Positions 25,130 through 34,246 are shown, numbered from the stretch's first letter. The stretch is 43,739 bases of DNA from Gammaproteobacteria bacterium (GCA_030429865.1 JAUIFX010000010.1:1-43739); one strand, 5' to 3'. Numbers and translations: made by a program. Notes: a model not told the origin generated them from the sequence alone.

Positions 25130-27012
25130 GCGTGTTGTGCGATGACCGCAGGGATGCGCTCTTCTCGACCGTGCGCGACATGCTCTCCGCGTGCGGCATC
25201 CCGCGGCGGCAGGCTGACGTCTTCGAACGGGTCATTGCGCGCAGCGAACGCACCGCGACGCGCTGCGAGGTGTTTCTTCCCGCGGATCTTCCGTTCGCCG
25301 TCGCGGCAGCAGCCGGTATCGGCGAAGACGTTGCCACGCGGGCGGCGGCCGTGGCGACAGTGATATGGTCGGGTGCCGACCTGATGGACGACGCAGCGGA
25401 TGGCGACCTGCGCCTCGACGATTGGGGTGCGAGTTCTCACCAACTCGCTCTCGTCTATACGAACCTGCTGGCGACGCTACCCCACCTCATGGTGGAGGAC
25501 GCGCCGTCGCAAGGATTCAGCCGGTGCCTGGCGGAGTCGTTATGGCTGATGAGCCACGGGCAGTTCAGCGACCTGGAAAGCGCGACTGCCGTACAACGCG
25601 GCGAGGACTATCTCGATGTCATCGCACTCAAGACCGGCGCCGAGGCTGCGTTCTTTGCCCAGCTCCCCCTGCTCATGGCAGCAGCCCCGGAGCCGACTCG
25701 CAGGCCATGGGAGACGTTCGGACTCCATATCGGGTGCATGCTGCAGTTGTTCTCGGACATCTATGGCACGCTCATCGATGAGCCGGGCAATGATCTCTTG
25801 CGAGGTAAGCGCACGTTGCCGGTCACGCACGCCCTGACGATGCTCGACGGCCCGGATCGCGACGCCTTCGTCGCCGCGCTGGTTCGGGTTGGCAGCGGTG
25901 ATCGCGAACCCTTGCCGTGGCTAATCGAGCGAATGCAGGAATGCGGCTCCGCGCAAGCTGCACTCGTGCAACTGGAGCGCTTTCGCTTCCGCGCGGCCGC
26001 GACGTTGCCGGTTGCGCTGGACGAGTTCCCGCGCAGCCACCCGTTGTGGCGTTTGTTGAAGAGTTGCTGGCTTCTCGGAGCGCTCGAGTCCGAGGCGTCA
26101 TGGCCCGCAGCGCGCACCGAGGAAGCCCCGGCAAGCGGGACGCCGCCGGCTGCGCCCCGCCCACCCCCGCGCGCCGGCGGGGCGAACCATGCGCAACTGG
26201 TCGCCAGCTATTACGACGCGCATACCGAGCCGTTCTACCTGCGCTTGTGGGACGAGGAAGACATCCATTTCGGCCGGTTCGATGACCACGCGAGTACGCT
26301 CGGACCGGCCCTGAAATCGATGACGGAAGCCATCGTCGCGCCGGCAGGCATCCGTTCCGGTGAAATGGTGGTGGACGCGGGCTGTGGCGTGGGGGGGGCC
26401 GCGTTGGACGTTGCGCGCGCGTACGGGGCCCGCGTGCTCGGCATGACCATCAGTCCTCGACAAGTCGCGCTCGCGCGCGAGCGCGCCGCGCGGGCCGGCC
26501 TGGCGGATCAAGCGCGGTTCGTCGTTGCCGACTGCTCCCGGGAGCTGCCCTTGGACGATGGCTCGGTCGACGTGCTCATCAGCATCGAGGCGGCTTGCCA
26601 CCTGCCTGACAAGGAACGGTTCGTCCGCGAGTGCTGGCGCGTCCTGCGCCCGGGTGGCCGTCTCGTCGGCAGCGACTGGATGCGCACGGCACGGGCGACT
26701 ACTTCGACTGCGCAACGCGCGCTGACGGCGGTGGAACAGGCCTGGCACCTCGGCGGCCTGCTCAGCGGCAGCCGATGGTTCGACTTGCTGAGTGGCGCCG
26801 GTTTCGCGCGTGTCGAGTTCGAGGATTTCGGGGACAGCGTGTTACCGAACGCGCGCCTGCTCGCGCAGGCGCGCCTGGACCTGATGCTCGAGCGCGCCGC
26901 GGGAAAGGACGGTGGCCCGGACGGGGAACTGTGGGTGATGCAGTGCACGACGTTGGCGAATGCCTGGCTCGCGGGCTGGTTCACGGTTGGCCGCTTTCGC
27001 GCCCTCAAGTAG
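25126..27012 (+). CDS. isoprenyl-diphosphate-synthase-like domain fused to C-methyltransferase
   Basis: 628 residues from a GTG at 25126 (GTGA overlap with the cyclase stop; GTG at 25132 is an alternative). Residues about 15-320 show the trans-prenyltransferase order: DDAAD (88-92) as first Asp-rich motif, GQFSDL, KTGAEAAFF (169 on) and SDIYG (210-214) where the second DDxxD belongs, then GNDLLRGKRTLPVTHAL. The RRG of ordinary synthases is missing and the second motif keeps one Asp. A Pro/Ala linker (about 327-352) leads to a SAM methyltransferase (355-628) with VVDAGCGVGGAALDVA, MTISPRQVALARERA, IEAACHLPDKERF and RVLRPGGRLVGSDW, closest in pattern to gamma-tocopherol/sterol C-methyltransferases. 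It may make or bind a prenyl diphosphate and methylate it or a product (inference). A terpene-cyclase-like role of the first domain is possible. Confidence 0.85.
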   Translation: MSVLCDDRRDALFSTVRDMLSACGIPRRQADVFERVIARSERTATRCEVFLPADLPFAVAAAAGIGEDVATRAAAVATVIWSGADLMDDAADGDLRLDDWGASSHQLALVYTNLLATLPHLMVEDAPSQGFSRCLAESLWLMSHGQFSDLESATAVQRGEDYLDVIALKTGAEAAFFAQLPLLMAAAPEPTRRPWETFGLHIGCMLQLFSDIYGTLIDEPGNDLLRGKRTLPVTHALTMLDGPDRDAFVAALVRVGSGDREPLPWLIERMQECGSAQAALVQLERFRFRAAATLPVALDEFPRSHPLWRLLKSCWLLGALESEASWPAARTEEAPASGTPPAAPRPPPRAGGANHAQLVASYYDAHTEPFYLRLWDEEDIHFGRFDDHASTLGPALKSMTEAIVAPAGIRSGEMVVDAGCGVGGAALDVARAYGARVLGMTISPRQVALARERAARAGLADQARFVVADCSRELPLDDGSVDVLISIEAACHLPDKERFVRECWRVLRPGGRLVGSDWMRTARATTSTAQRALTAVEQAWHLGGLLSGSRWFDLLSGAGFARVEFEDFGDSVLPNARLLAQARLDLMLERAAGKDGGPDGELWVMQCTTLANAWLAGWFTVGRFRALK

Positions 27013-27161
27013 CCAGGGCCGCTCCGCGCGCACCACGCCGAACCACCCCGCGCAAGAGAAGGAATCAACCAGGATGCTCGCGCGCCGTGCCGGCCGCGGT
27101 GCGGTTCTGGCCGCCATCCGCCCGCGCCGGCCCACCGGGTTTAAGGAGTTCCCTGCCTCTC

Positions 27162-27536
27162 CTAGCCGCCGATCGGTTCGATATCGCCGGTGGGAAAGCG
27201 TTTACGTGTCGTCAGGTAATGGACTATCAGCTTGTCTGCTAATTTCCCATTGCCCGGCACATGCTTGAGGTCTTTCGCGCACTCGATACCCCACAACGCG
27301 CAATACGTAGCCTCTTGAGGATAGAGCCCGTGGCCGCAAATTTCCTTCAAATACGCTTCGAGGGCTTGGTCACCAGCTAAATCCTCTTCAATGAGTTTTT
27401 GCTGCCTACCGCGGGCGAGGCCATAAAGGTGACCGCGAAAAGGCCCTTCCTCCGAGGACGCCATGTAATCGGCGACCGCGTAGACCTTCTCTTCGCTGAC
27501 GTCTGTTGGCGGAGTCCCGCCCTCCCCGTTGCTCAT
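27162..27536 (-). CDS. small protein of unknown function
   Basis: 124 residues from the ATG at 27536, chosen because a strong GGGAGGGAGA lies just upstream. Not recognised. It is mostly helical and soluble, acidic at the N-terminus (MSNGEGGTPPTDVSEEKVY), with GPFRGHLYGLARGRQQKLIEE in the middle and three Cys (GHGLYPQEATYCALWGIEC). Base composition is visibly less GC-rich than in the flanking operons, which hints at transfer. It is convergent with the methyltransferase fusion, about 150 bases away, and follows the subtilase gene on the same strand, separated by 417 bases. Confidence 0.7.
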   Translation of the reverse strand: MSNGEGGTPPTDVSEEKVYAVADYMASSEEGPFRGHLYGLARGRQQKLIEEDLAGDQALEAYLKEICGHGLYPQEATYCALWGIECAKDLKHVPGNGKLADKLIVHYLTTRKRFPTGDIEPIGG

Positions 27537-27953
27537 CGGTCTCCCTCCCTGTGATTCCCCATGTTGCCCAGTCCCGACACCACGAAGGGAAGTCGGCGCA
27601 CGGCAATCCAGACCGTTCGGCATCGCGATACCGTTTTGAAAAGGCTAGCTTACCTTTCGCTTCTTGTCACGAGCGCAGCATGGCGACGAAGGGAGCGGCG
27701 CCCTGCAGGTACCCGAGCACGAATATCGAATCGGAGCGATCGCGTTTCTGTTTAACTCGGCGGGCGCATGCCGCGTACCCTACCCGGACGGTCATCGCGC
27801 CGGGCGATTGTCGAGAGCCCGCTAAACAGCTGGCTGCGCCGGCGGCGCCGCTTGACCGCCGTGCCGCGAGGCTTACGATTCGATAGCAACCGGGCTCCTC
27901 GACCGGTAGGCACCTGCTCCGGAAGCATGCTCGCTCCTCGACTAGGCGCCACC
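27537..27953. other. intergenic stretch, no gene recognised
   Basis: 417 bases between the small protein and the subtilase gene. Long open frames here are shadows without recognisable protein sequence. The part next to 27536 should hold the small gene's promoter, but I cannot identify convincing boxes. Confidence 0.5.
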
Positions 27954-29846
27954 TCAGTTCTGCGCACTACTCGACGTAGACCTCCTCGTACGAACACTCG
28001 ACCCGCCGAGTTCAGGCGGCGCCGGGCAAATCGGGCATTGCTCCCGCGGCAGCGCTACAGGGCACTCGCACAATGCGCGAAAGACGTTCAGGCGGCCACC
28101 GGATTGGACTTTGCGCCGAAGCGCGTCGATCTTGTCGGCTGTACGCATGAGGTGAGACCGAACCTGCTCCGGCCGAAGCGGACCGAAACGCGCGAGTATC
28201 GCCAACGCCGCGCCGCTCACCACAGCCGCCGCGAACGAGGTTCCGGTCGGCGCGAAATGAGAACACGGCTTATCGTACGAGTCATAGGTCGAATAGATAT
28301 CGATTCCGGGTGCAGCAAGGTGCACATGGTCGCGGCCATAACCCGAATGGACCCACAACGCATCATCACAGCCGCTCGCCGCGACGGCGATGATGTTGGT
28401 CGCATCGAAGCTAGCCGGATAGAACGGATGCTTATCGATATCCTGGCGCTCATTCCCGGCGCCCGCGACGATCAGGACGCCGCGTTGGCCAGCTTCTTCA
28501 ATCGCATCCTCAAGCTGCGACAAGTCTGCCGAAGGGCACGCGCTGTCATCCGAGCACGTTCCTCCCAACGACAGGTTGATGACCCTGACACCATTGTCGA
28601 CGGCATAACGGATGGCCGCGATCACGTTCGGAAGAATGCTGACGTCTCTTTGCCCCCATGACACCGCGGCACGAATCGTCATGATCTTCGCGTCTGGGCA
28701 GACACCCCGTGCGCTCCGGGCGTCGCGTGGCGTCGCGGCAATGATTCCCGCAACCGCCGTGCCGTGACCTCTCCCATTCGTTGCAATCGTCGCGTCCTCG
28801 ACATCGCAGTCCCCGTCCACGAAATCCCAGCCGGTGACATCATCCTCATAACCATTCTCATCATCGTCCCAATCGCTGATCGCACCGTCACCGCTTTCCA
28901 CGGGATTCTGCCAAATGCTATCGACGAGATCTGGATGAGACCACCGGATCCGGGTGTCGATGACGGCGGCAAGCGGGCCCGCCGCACACGTCGCGAGCGC
29001 CTGGGCCTCCAGAGCATTGATCTTCTCCAGGTGCCATTGGCGCTGACATGAAGACGTTTCGTAGTCTTGCGTTGCCATGCGAGTTGGCGGTGCCGCGGAC
29101 TGAAAAACCAGAGCCGGCGCGAGCACGACCACCTCGGGGCGTCGTCGAATTACGTCGACCACCGAAGACCGTCTCGCACGGTTCAAATCGTCCGCAATCC
29201 CGATCTCGTAAACCGCTGGCCGCGCGATCTGCCTCACGACCCGAGCGCCAACGGAATGCAACAGCGCTTCGACATCGGAGATAGTGAGTTGGGGCTGAAC
29301 GGTCATGACGTAACGTCCGGCCAAGGAAAGCTGACCGGCGAAGGTCCGCTCGGCCGCACACTCCTCGTGCGATGCGAGCCGTTCCTCCTGGCGGATCAGC
29401 ATACCGTCACGCGCTCCGCTTGTTGACGCGTCGACGGGCAGCCGCAAGAGGCGCAGACAGGTACGAACATCCTCGCCACCAAGTTCGCCACTCACGGCCG
29501 CAACATCCATTGTCTCCAGATCACTTGGACCGTTCCACGAGATCACCGACGGTGCCAGCGCTTCGGGCGACACGGTTACGCGTCCCCCCGCATGCTCAAT
29601 GGCGGCTGAGCAATGGGTGCTGACAACCTCGCAGGTCGTGATGGCGGCTGACACGCGATCGGTGTCCGGTGCCGCAGGCATGGCAGTCCTGGCGCCACCA
29701 GCAGCAATCGTCGTCGGGGGTTGCACGAGCAAGGCCAGGACTGCACCTGCCCCACCCAAAGACCTTCCGCGACGCGGGATCGTTATCAATCGCCGCCACC
29801 CAGCCGGGGACGGCCAAGCGCCTGTTCTGGATACGTAGTCCATCAT
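27954..29846 (-). CDS. secreted subtilisin-family (S8) serine protease
   Basis: 630 residues from the ATG at 29846 (AGGTGAT upstream; a second ATG follows directly). Residues about 33-50 are a hydrophobic export segment ending in IAAGG. Residues about 175-250 resemble an I9 propeptide (ISDVEALLHSVGARVV). The catalytic domain has Asp297 (VIDTRIRWSHPDL), His361 (GRGHGTAVAGIIAA), the oxyanion Asn465 (AGAGN) and Ser537 (APTGTSFAAAVVSG). An acidic DWDDDENGYEDDVTGWDF segment typical of bacterial subtilases suggests calcium binding. About ten Cys suggest disulphides in the periplasm or outside the cell. Residues 65-170 form an extra N-terminal region with paired Cys that I do not recognise. The C-terminus is Pro/Cys-rich then Ser/Arg-rich, with no anchor or sorting signal visible. 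Confidence 0.92.
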   Translation of the reverse strand: MMDYVSRTGAWPSPAGWRRLITIPRRGRSLGGAGAVLALLVQPPTTIAAGGARTAMPAAPDTDRVSAAITTCEVVSTHCSAAIEHAGGRVTVSPEALAPSVISWNGPSDLETMDVAAVSGELGGEDVRTCLRLLRLPVDASTSGARDGMLIRQEERLASHEECAAERTFAGQLSLAGRYVMTVQPQLTISDVEALLHSVGARVVRQIARPAVYEIGIADDLNRARRSSVVDVIRRRPEVVVLAPALVFQSAAPPTRMATQDYETSSCQRQWHLEKINALEAQALATCAAGPLAAVIDTRIRWSHPDLVDSIWQNPVESGDGAISDWDDDENGYEDDVTGWDFVDGDCDVEDATIATNGRGHGTAVAGIIAATPRDARSARGVCPDAKIMTIRAAVSWGQRDVSILPNVIAAIRYAVDNGVRVINLSLGGTCSDDSACPSADLSQLEDAIEEAGQRGVLIVAGAGNERQDIDKHPFYPASFDATNIIAVAASGCDDALWVHSGYGRDHVHLAAPGIDIYSTYDSYDKPCSHFAPTGTSFAAAVVSGAALAILARFGPLRPEQVRSHLMRTADKIDALRRKVQSGGRLNVFRALCECPVALPREQCPICPAPPELGGSSVRTRRSTSSSAQN

Positions 29847-30399
29847 CCGAATCACCTGGCCCGGTTGCTGGCGCAGACGACAGGCCCGCCGCGGCGTCCC
29901 TCGCTGGTCGTATGGTACATCGTTGAGCAGCGTGCGTGCGCGTGGCAGGAGCACCTCGTCCCGCGCCAAACACCGCGTCTGTAGGGAACTACTCATTGAC
30001 CCTCGGTGAGGCCTTTTGCAGGATGTCATTACTCCGGCAGTTGTGTCGTCGAGAGCGAGCCGATCGCGCAACACCCAGACTTCACCGAGGAAACTGACGA
30101 CGGAACGGCTGAGTAACCGCACGGCGATTGCGCGCCAGGTCGGCGCTCCCTGAGTCAGGCGTTCGACGACTTCGTTAGGCTGTCTTAAGACCTGAGATCA
30201 GTGATTCGGCCCCTGCGCTGCCTTGACCCCGGACGTGGACGGCCGCTGCCTGCGCGGCCGGCACGTCGAATGGGCGAAGACACGGCTGGACGCGAGCGGC
30301 CCCGAGCGCCGACAATCCCGACCCACCGACGAACCTCGCGCGCGTGTTGCCAACCCGGTGGCAGCGCCCCAACCGACCACGAGACCCTGATCCAAGACC
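29847..30399. other. intergenic stretch upstream of subtilase and DUF3127 genes
   Basis: 553 bases between divergent genes. An open minus-strand frame continues upstream from the protease to 30122, but its Arg/Leu-rich sequence has no export signal and looks non-coding. The part nearest the protease is less GC-rich than that nearest 30400. No promoter boxes, RNA gene or repeat could be identified with confidence. Confidence 0.45.
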
Positions 30400-30759
30400 A
30401 TGAGCATGCAAGCCAGCGGCCGCCTCCACGCGGTCTTCGACACCAAGCAGATCACCGAGCGATTCCAGAAGCGCGAGTTCGTGCTCGAGATCGCCGAGAA
30501 CCCGCAGTACCCGCAGTACGTCGCTTTCGAGCTGACCGGTGACCGCGTCGGCGAGATCGAGCAGTTCCGCGTCGGCGACACGCTCGAGGTCGAGTTCAGC
30601 CTGCGCGGCCGCGAATGGACCAGCCGCCAGGGCGAGGTGCGTTACTTCAACAGTCTCGACGTGCGCGCCATCCGTGGCCAGGGCAGTGGCGGCAGTCAGG
30701 CCGCGCCGCCGCCCGACGACGAGCCGCCGCCGTTCACCGACGACGACGTACCGTTCTGA
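30400..30759 (+). CDS. DUF3127 family protein with SSB-like acidic tip
   Basis: 119 residues (start at M1 or M3). The core, with VFDTKQITERFQKREFVLEI, PQYPQYVAFELTGDR and VEVEFSLRGREWTSRQGEVRYFNSLDVRAI-type strands, is the DUF3127 pattern, a small OB-like fold. The tail is a flexible Gly/Pro-rich linker ending DDEPPPFTDDDVPF, very like the conserved C-terminal tip of single-stranded-DNA-binding protein (DDDIPF) that docks repair and replication enzymes. A role in nucleic-acid metabolism is therefore plausible but unproven. Single gene, no operon partner. Confidence 0.85.
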   Translation: MSMQASGRLHAVFDTKQITERFQKREFVLEIAENPQYPQYVAFELTGDRVGEIEQFRVGDTLEVEFSLRGREWTSRQGEVRYFNSLDVRAIRGQGSGGSQAAPPPDDEPPPFTDDDVPF

Positions 30760-30834
30760 GCCACGCCGGCCGGGGCGCGATGGCCGCGGCATCAACCCGG
30801 TTCGTCACGCCTGCCGATGCACGGACCGCGCCGT

Positions 30835-31020
30835 TCAGCAACAGCGCCTGATCCCGCTCCAGCGCCGTTCGACCTCGGCACGGTAGAACGCCGCGCGGCT
30901 CGGCACCGGCGCCTCGGGATGGGCGGCCCGCAGGTGGGCCACCCAGCGCTCGTAGGCGCTGTCGCCGTTCAGCCAGCGCAGGTACGCGCGCGCCGCCGCG
31001 CAGAACTCGCCGACGCGCAT
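30835..31020 (-). CDS. YbdD/YjiX family small protein
   Basis: 61 residues, starting one base after the cstA stop. The sequence (YLRWLNGDSAYERWVAHLRAAHP, then AFYRAEVERRW) is the DUF466/YbdD pattern, including the C-terminal Cys pair. YbdD/YjiX proteins accompany CstA/BtsT-type transporters and are needed for pyruvate uptake in enterobacteria. The tight spacing here fits one transcript with cstA. Confidence 0.9.
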   Translation of the reverse strand: MRVGEFCAAARAYLRWLNGDSAYERWVAHLRAAHPEAPVPSRAAFYRAEVERRWSGIRRCC

Positions 31021-31021
31021 C

Positions 31022-33109
31022 TCAGCGCGCCCCCAGCGCCGAGGCCACGTAGGGCTCTTCGGTAAACGGCGGCGTCGGCTGCCCGCGCAGGTGGCGCACG
31101 CAGACCCGCGCCGTGTCGAGCACGAGGACCCAGGTGAGTACGAGGAAGAGCACCGTCAGCGCCGTGTTCAGGTGATCGTTGAACACCAGCCGCGGCACCT
31201 GCGCGGCGACCTCGGCGCCGAGCGTGCCGGCGTCGAGACGCTGCTTCAGATCGGCCGCGTGGGCGAGGAAACCGATGCGCGGCACGTCGCTGAAGATCTT
31301 CGCCAGCGCCGCGCTCGAAGTCACCAGCACGAGCCAGCCGAGCGGTGCAACGGTGACCCAGGCATGGCGCGCCCGGCCGGACTTGACGATGACGCTCGTC
31401 GCGACGCACAGCGCGATCGCCGCGAGCATCTGGTTGGAGATGCCGAACAGCGGCCACAGGCTGTTGATGCCACCGAGCGGATCGACCACCCCTTGGTAGA
31501 GGAACCAGCCCCAGGCGATGACGACCAGCGCGCTGGCGACGATCACCCCCGGGTACCAGCTCACGCGACCCAGCGGCGCGTGCAGCCGCCCCAGCAGCTC
31601 CTGCAACATGAAGCGCGCCACGCGCGTACCGGCATCGAGCGTGGTGAGGATGAACAAGGCTTCGAACATGATCGCGAAGTGGTACCACAGCGCGAGCAGG
31701 CCGCCGCCCGAGAGACTCGCGAAGATGTTCGCCATACCGACCGCGAGCGACGGCGCGCCGCCGGTGCGGGCGAACAGGGTCGCCTCGCCCATCTCCGTGG
31801 CGAGGACTTCCATCTGCGCGACCGTGACGGGGAAACCCCAGCTCGAAATGGTCGAAACCGCCGCGGCGGCTTCGTGGCCGACGACCCCGGCCGGGCTGTT
31901 GATGGCAAAGAACACGCCGGGTTCCAGCACGCAGGCGGCGATCATCGCCATCACGGCCGTGAACGATTCCATCATCATGCCGCCGTAGCCGATCATGCGC
32001 GCATCGGCCTCGTTGGCGAGCAGCTTGGGCGTGGTGCCCGACGAGATGAGCGCGTGGAAACCCGAGATGGCGCCGCAGGCGATGGTAATGAAGACGAACG
32101 GGAACAGGGGACCGGCGAAGATCGGACCGGTGCCGTCGATGAACTGCGTCACCGCCGGCATGCGGATCTCGGGACGCAGGATGACGATGGCAACGGCGAG
32201 CGCGAGTATCGTGCCGACCTTCATGAACGTCGAGAGGTAGTCGCGCGGTGCGAGCAACAGCCAAACCGGCAGCACCGCCGCGGTGAAGCCGTAGGCGATC
32301 ACGGCAAGTGCGAGCACGCGGCCGTCGTGGTCGAACCAGCCGCGCACCGCGGGCAGCTGGTCGACCACCCCGCCACCGGCAACCGCGGCGAGCAGCAGCA
32401 CGATGCCGATGGCCGTCGCCTCGAGCACCCGCCCGGGGCGGATGGCACGCAGGTAGACGCCCATGAACAAGGCGATCGGAATCGTCATCGTCACGGTGAA
32501 CGTGCCCCACGGGCTGTGCTTCATGGCATTGACGACGACCAGACCCAGCACGGCAATGAGGATGATCATGATGGTCATCACGCCGAGCAGCGCGGCCACC
32601 CCGCCCACCGGTCCGAGTTCGTCGCGTGCCATCTGGCCGAGCGAGCGCCCGTTGCGGCGGACCGAGCAGAAGAGGATGACGAAATCCTGCACGCAGCCGC
32701 CGAGCACGCCGCCGACGAGAATCCACAGGGTGCCGGGCAGGTAGCCGAACTGTGCGGCGAGCGTGGGTCCGATCAGCGGCCCCGGCCCGGCGATCGCGGC
32801 GAAATGGTGGCCGAACACGATCCAGCGGTTGGTCGGCACGAAGTCGCGACCGTCCTCGAGGCGCTCGGCCGGCGTCGCCCGCGTGGCGTCGAGCATGAGA
32901 ACCTTGAGCGCGATGAAGTGGCTGTAGAAGCGATAGGCGATGGCGTACACGCAGACCGCCGCGACGATGAACCACAGGCTGTTGATACTCTCGCCACGCC
33001 GTATCGCGATGCCGCCGACCGCCGCCGCGCCGAGCACGGCAACCGCGATCCAGGCCAGCATGGCGCCGCGGCGCCGCCGATCCCCCGTGGCCGTTTCCTT
33101 CTTCTGCAT
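31022..33109 (-). CDS. cstA: CstA carbon-starvation protein, pyruvate/peptide transporter
   Basis: 695 residues from the ATG at 33109 (GGGGAGGAG upstream). At least 16 hydrophobic helices. Family signatures include the N-terminal INSLWFIVAAVCVYAIAYRFYSHFI, RWIVFGHHFAAIAGPGPLIGPTLAAQFGYLPG, and ACGAISGFHALISSGTTPKL, the CstA core. In E. coli CstA and BtsT import pyruvate or peptides, and cstA is induced through cAMP-CRP on carbon starvation. Here I see no convincing CRP box before the gene. Followed by the ybdD homologue. Full family length, no defects. Confidence 0.95.
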   Translation of the reverse strand: MQKKETATGDRRRRGAMLAWIAVAVLGAAAVGGIAIRRGESINSLWFIVAAVCVYAIAYRFYSHFIALKVLMLDATRATPAERLEDGRDFVPTNRWIVFGHHFAAIAGPGPLIGPTLAAQFGYLPGTLWILVGGVLGGCVQDFVILFCSVRRNGRSLGQMARDELGPVGGVAALLGVMTIMIILIAVLGLVVVNAMKHSPWGTFTVTMTIPIALFMGVYLRAIRPGRVLEATAIGIVLLLAAVAGGGVVDQLPAVRGWFDHDGRVLALAVIAYGFTAAVLPVWLLLAPRDYLSTFMKVGTILALAVAIVILRPEIRMPAVTQFIDGTGPIFAGPLFPFVFITIACGAISGFHALISSGTTPKLLANEADARMIGYGGMMMESFTAVMAMIAACVLEPGVFFAINSPAGVVGHEAAAAVSTISSWGFPVTVAQMEVLATEMGEATLFARTGGAPSLAVGMANIFASLSGGGLLALWYHFAIMFEALFILTTLDAGTRVARFMLQELLGRLHAPLGRVSWYPGVIVASALVVIAWGWFLYQGVVDPLGGINSLWPLFGISNQMLAAIALCVATSVIVKSGRARHAWVTVAPLGWLVLVTSSAALAKIFSDVPRIGFLAHAADLKQRLDAGTLGAEVAAQVPRLVFNDHLNTALTVLFLVLTWVLVLDTARVCVRHLRGQPTPPFTEEPYVASALGAR

Positions 33110-33215
33110 GACTCCTCCCCGCGAGTGACGCCGTCGCACGCGGCGCGGCGCATTCATGGTTATGACGATCAATCCATCGACCGCGGCCTCGCTTCCGCGC
33201 GTGGCCCGCGGCAGG

Positions 33216-33956
33216 CTACCGCGTCTCGACGCGGCCCCCGACACCGCTGCGGGCCATCGCGACCAGTGTCGCGCGCACGGCCCGCATGTCCGTCACCGGC
33301 TCCGGAAAGCCGATGCGCACGATGCGTGCCCCGAGCCGGATGTTGATGCCCTCACCGTCACAGCCGACGAGACGGGGCGTCACGCCATCGGCAACGGCGA
33401 ATCCGGCCTGCGCGCAATAATGGCGTACGGCGTCGGCATGATCGGCGTTCATGTGGTCGACGATGCCGCGTTCGGCCGCGCCGTCGAAAAGATTCTCGCG
33501 CAGCACCCGGTCGGGCTCGAACCAGTGAATCTCGCCGAAGCCCCCGATGTAACGCAGGCGCCGCGGCCGAATCACGTGAAAGGCGAAGTCGTGCATGCGA
33601 TCGTAGGTTTCGGCCTCGGGAAAGAATCTCAGGTAGCGCGCCGCGGCGGCGTCATGCGCTGCGCCCGGCGCCAGCCGCTCGACGTCTCCGAGGTAGGTCA
33701 GCCGCGCCGAAGCCTGCAGATCGGGCTGGTCGCGGTCGAACAGTGTCAGCGAAGCGCGCGTATCGGCACGCGCGTTGCGCGTGTGCTGGGCAATCGCGGC
33801 GATCAGAATGACCGGACGACCCGCACTATCGAGGCAATACGGCACGACCGAGCCGAAGGGATAACCGGGGACATCGACCGACAGCGTGGCGAGGACCCCG
33901 TCATAACAGCGGGTGAGCAGGTGGCGGGCGGCGGCGTTGGCTGGCGTCGGGGGCAT
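33216..33956 (-). CDS. HugZ/HutZ-like heme-utilisation protein
   Basis: 246 residues from the ATG at 33956 (a GTG at 33959 lies directly before it). The N-terminal two thirds are a split-barrel of the pyridoxamine-phosphate-oxidase superfamily (VLATLSVDVPGYPFGSVVPYCLD; ASLTLFD; ARLTYLGD). The C-terminal part is a DUF2470 domain (IVDHMNADHADAVRHYC, then VTPRLVGCDGEGINIR). This combination is the HugZ family; characterised members bind or break down heme to release iron. It is an isolated gene, divergent from the LolA-like/MMPL unit across a 290-bp gap in which no Fur-type box stands out. Confidence 0.87.
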   Translation of the reverse strand: MPPTPANAAARHLLTRCYDGVLATLSVDVPGYPFGSVVPYCLDSAGRPVILIAAIAQHTRNARADTRASLTLFDRDQPDLQASARLTYLGDVERLAPGAAHDAAAARYLRFFPEAETYDRMHDFAFHVIRPRRLRYIGGFGEIHWFEPDRVLRENLFDGAAERGIVDHMNADHADAVRHYCAQAGFAVADGVTPRLVGCDGEGINIRLGARIVRIGFPEPVTDMRAVRATLVAMARSGVGGRVETR

Positions 33957-34246
33957 CACGAGGCGCTCGATGTGGGACAGGAGGTCGCGGGCGCGCCGGT
34001 GGCCGCCGCCGGCGGGACGTGCACAAGCGCGCGCCTCGGCTATGATAACGGGAGTGGGTGTCCTGCGCGTCCCGCCCGGCGCGCGTCGCGCTCACCAGCA
34101 CCGGATGCGGGCACCCGCGCGCGGGCCAGGCATCCCGGCGAGGCCTGGTGATCGGCGCTCACCCGGCGCGATGCGGGCGGGCCGGTCGCTCGTTGAAAGC
34201 GGGCGCGGCGGGTACCGGGGAAAACTCTCCACGCAGGAGTCGTCGC

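Noticed and set aside
29849-30122. Extended start of the subtilase at 30122
   Set aside because: The added residues have no export signal and the ATG at 29846 has both a ribosome site and a following hydrophobic segment.
30165-30190. GTTAGGC resembling an integron attC core site
   Set aside because: No matching RYYYAAC partner at a suitable distance, no cassette-like gene and no integrase.
33110-33150. CRP box upstream of cstA
   Set aside because: GTGACGCCGTCGCAC has poor half-site symmetry against TGTGA-N6-TCACA.
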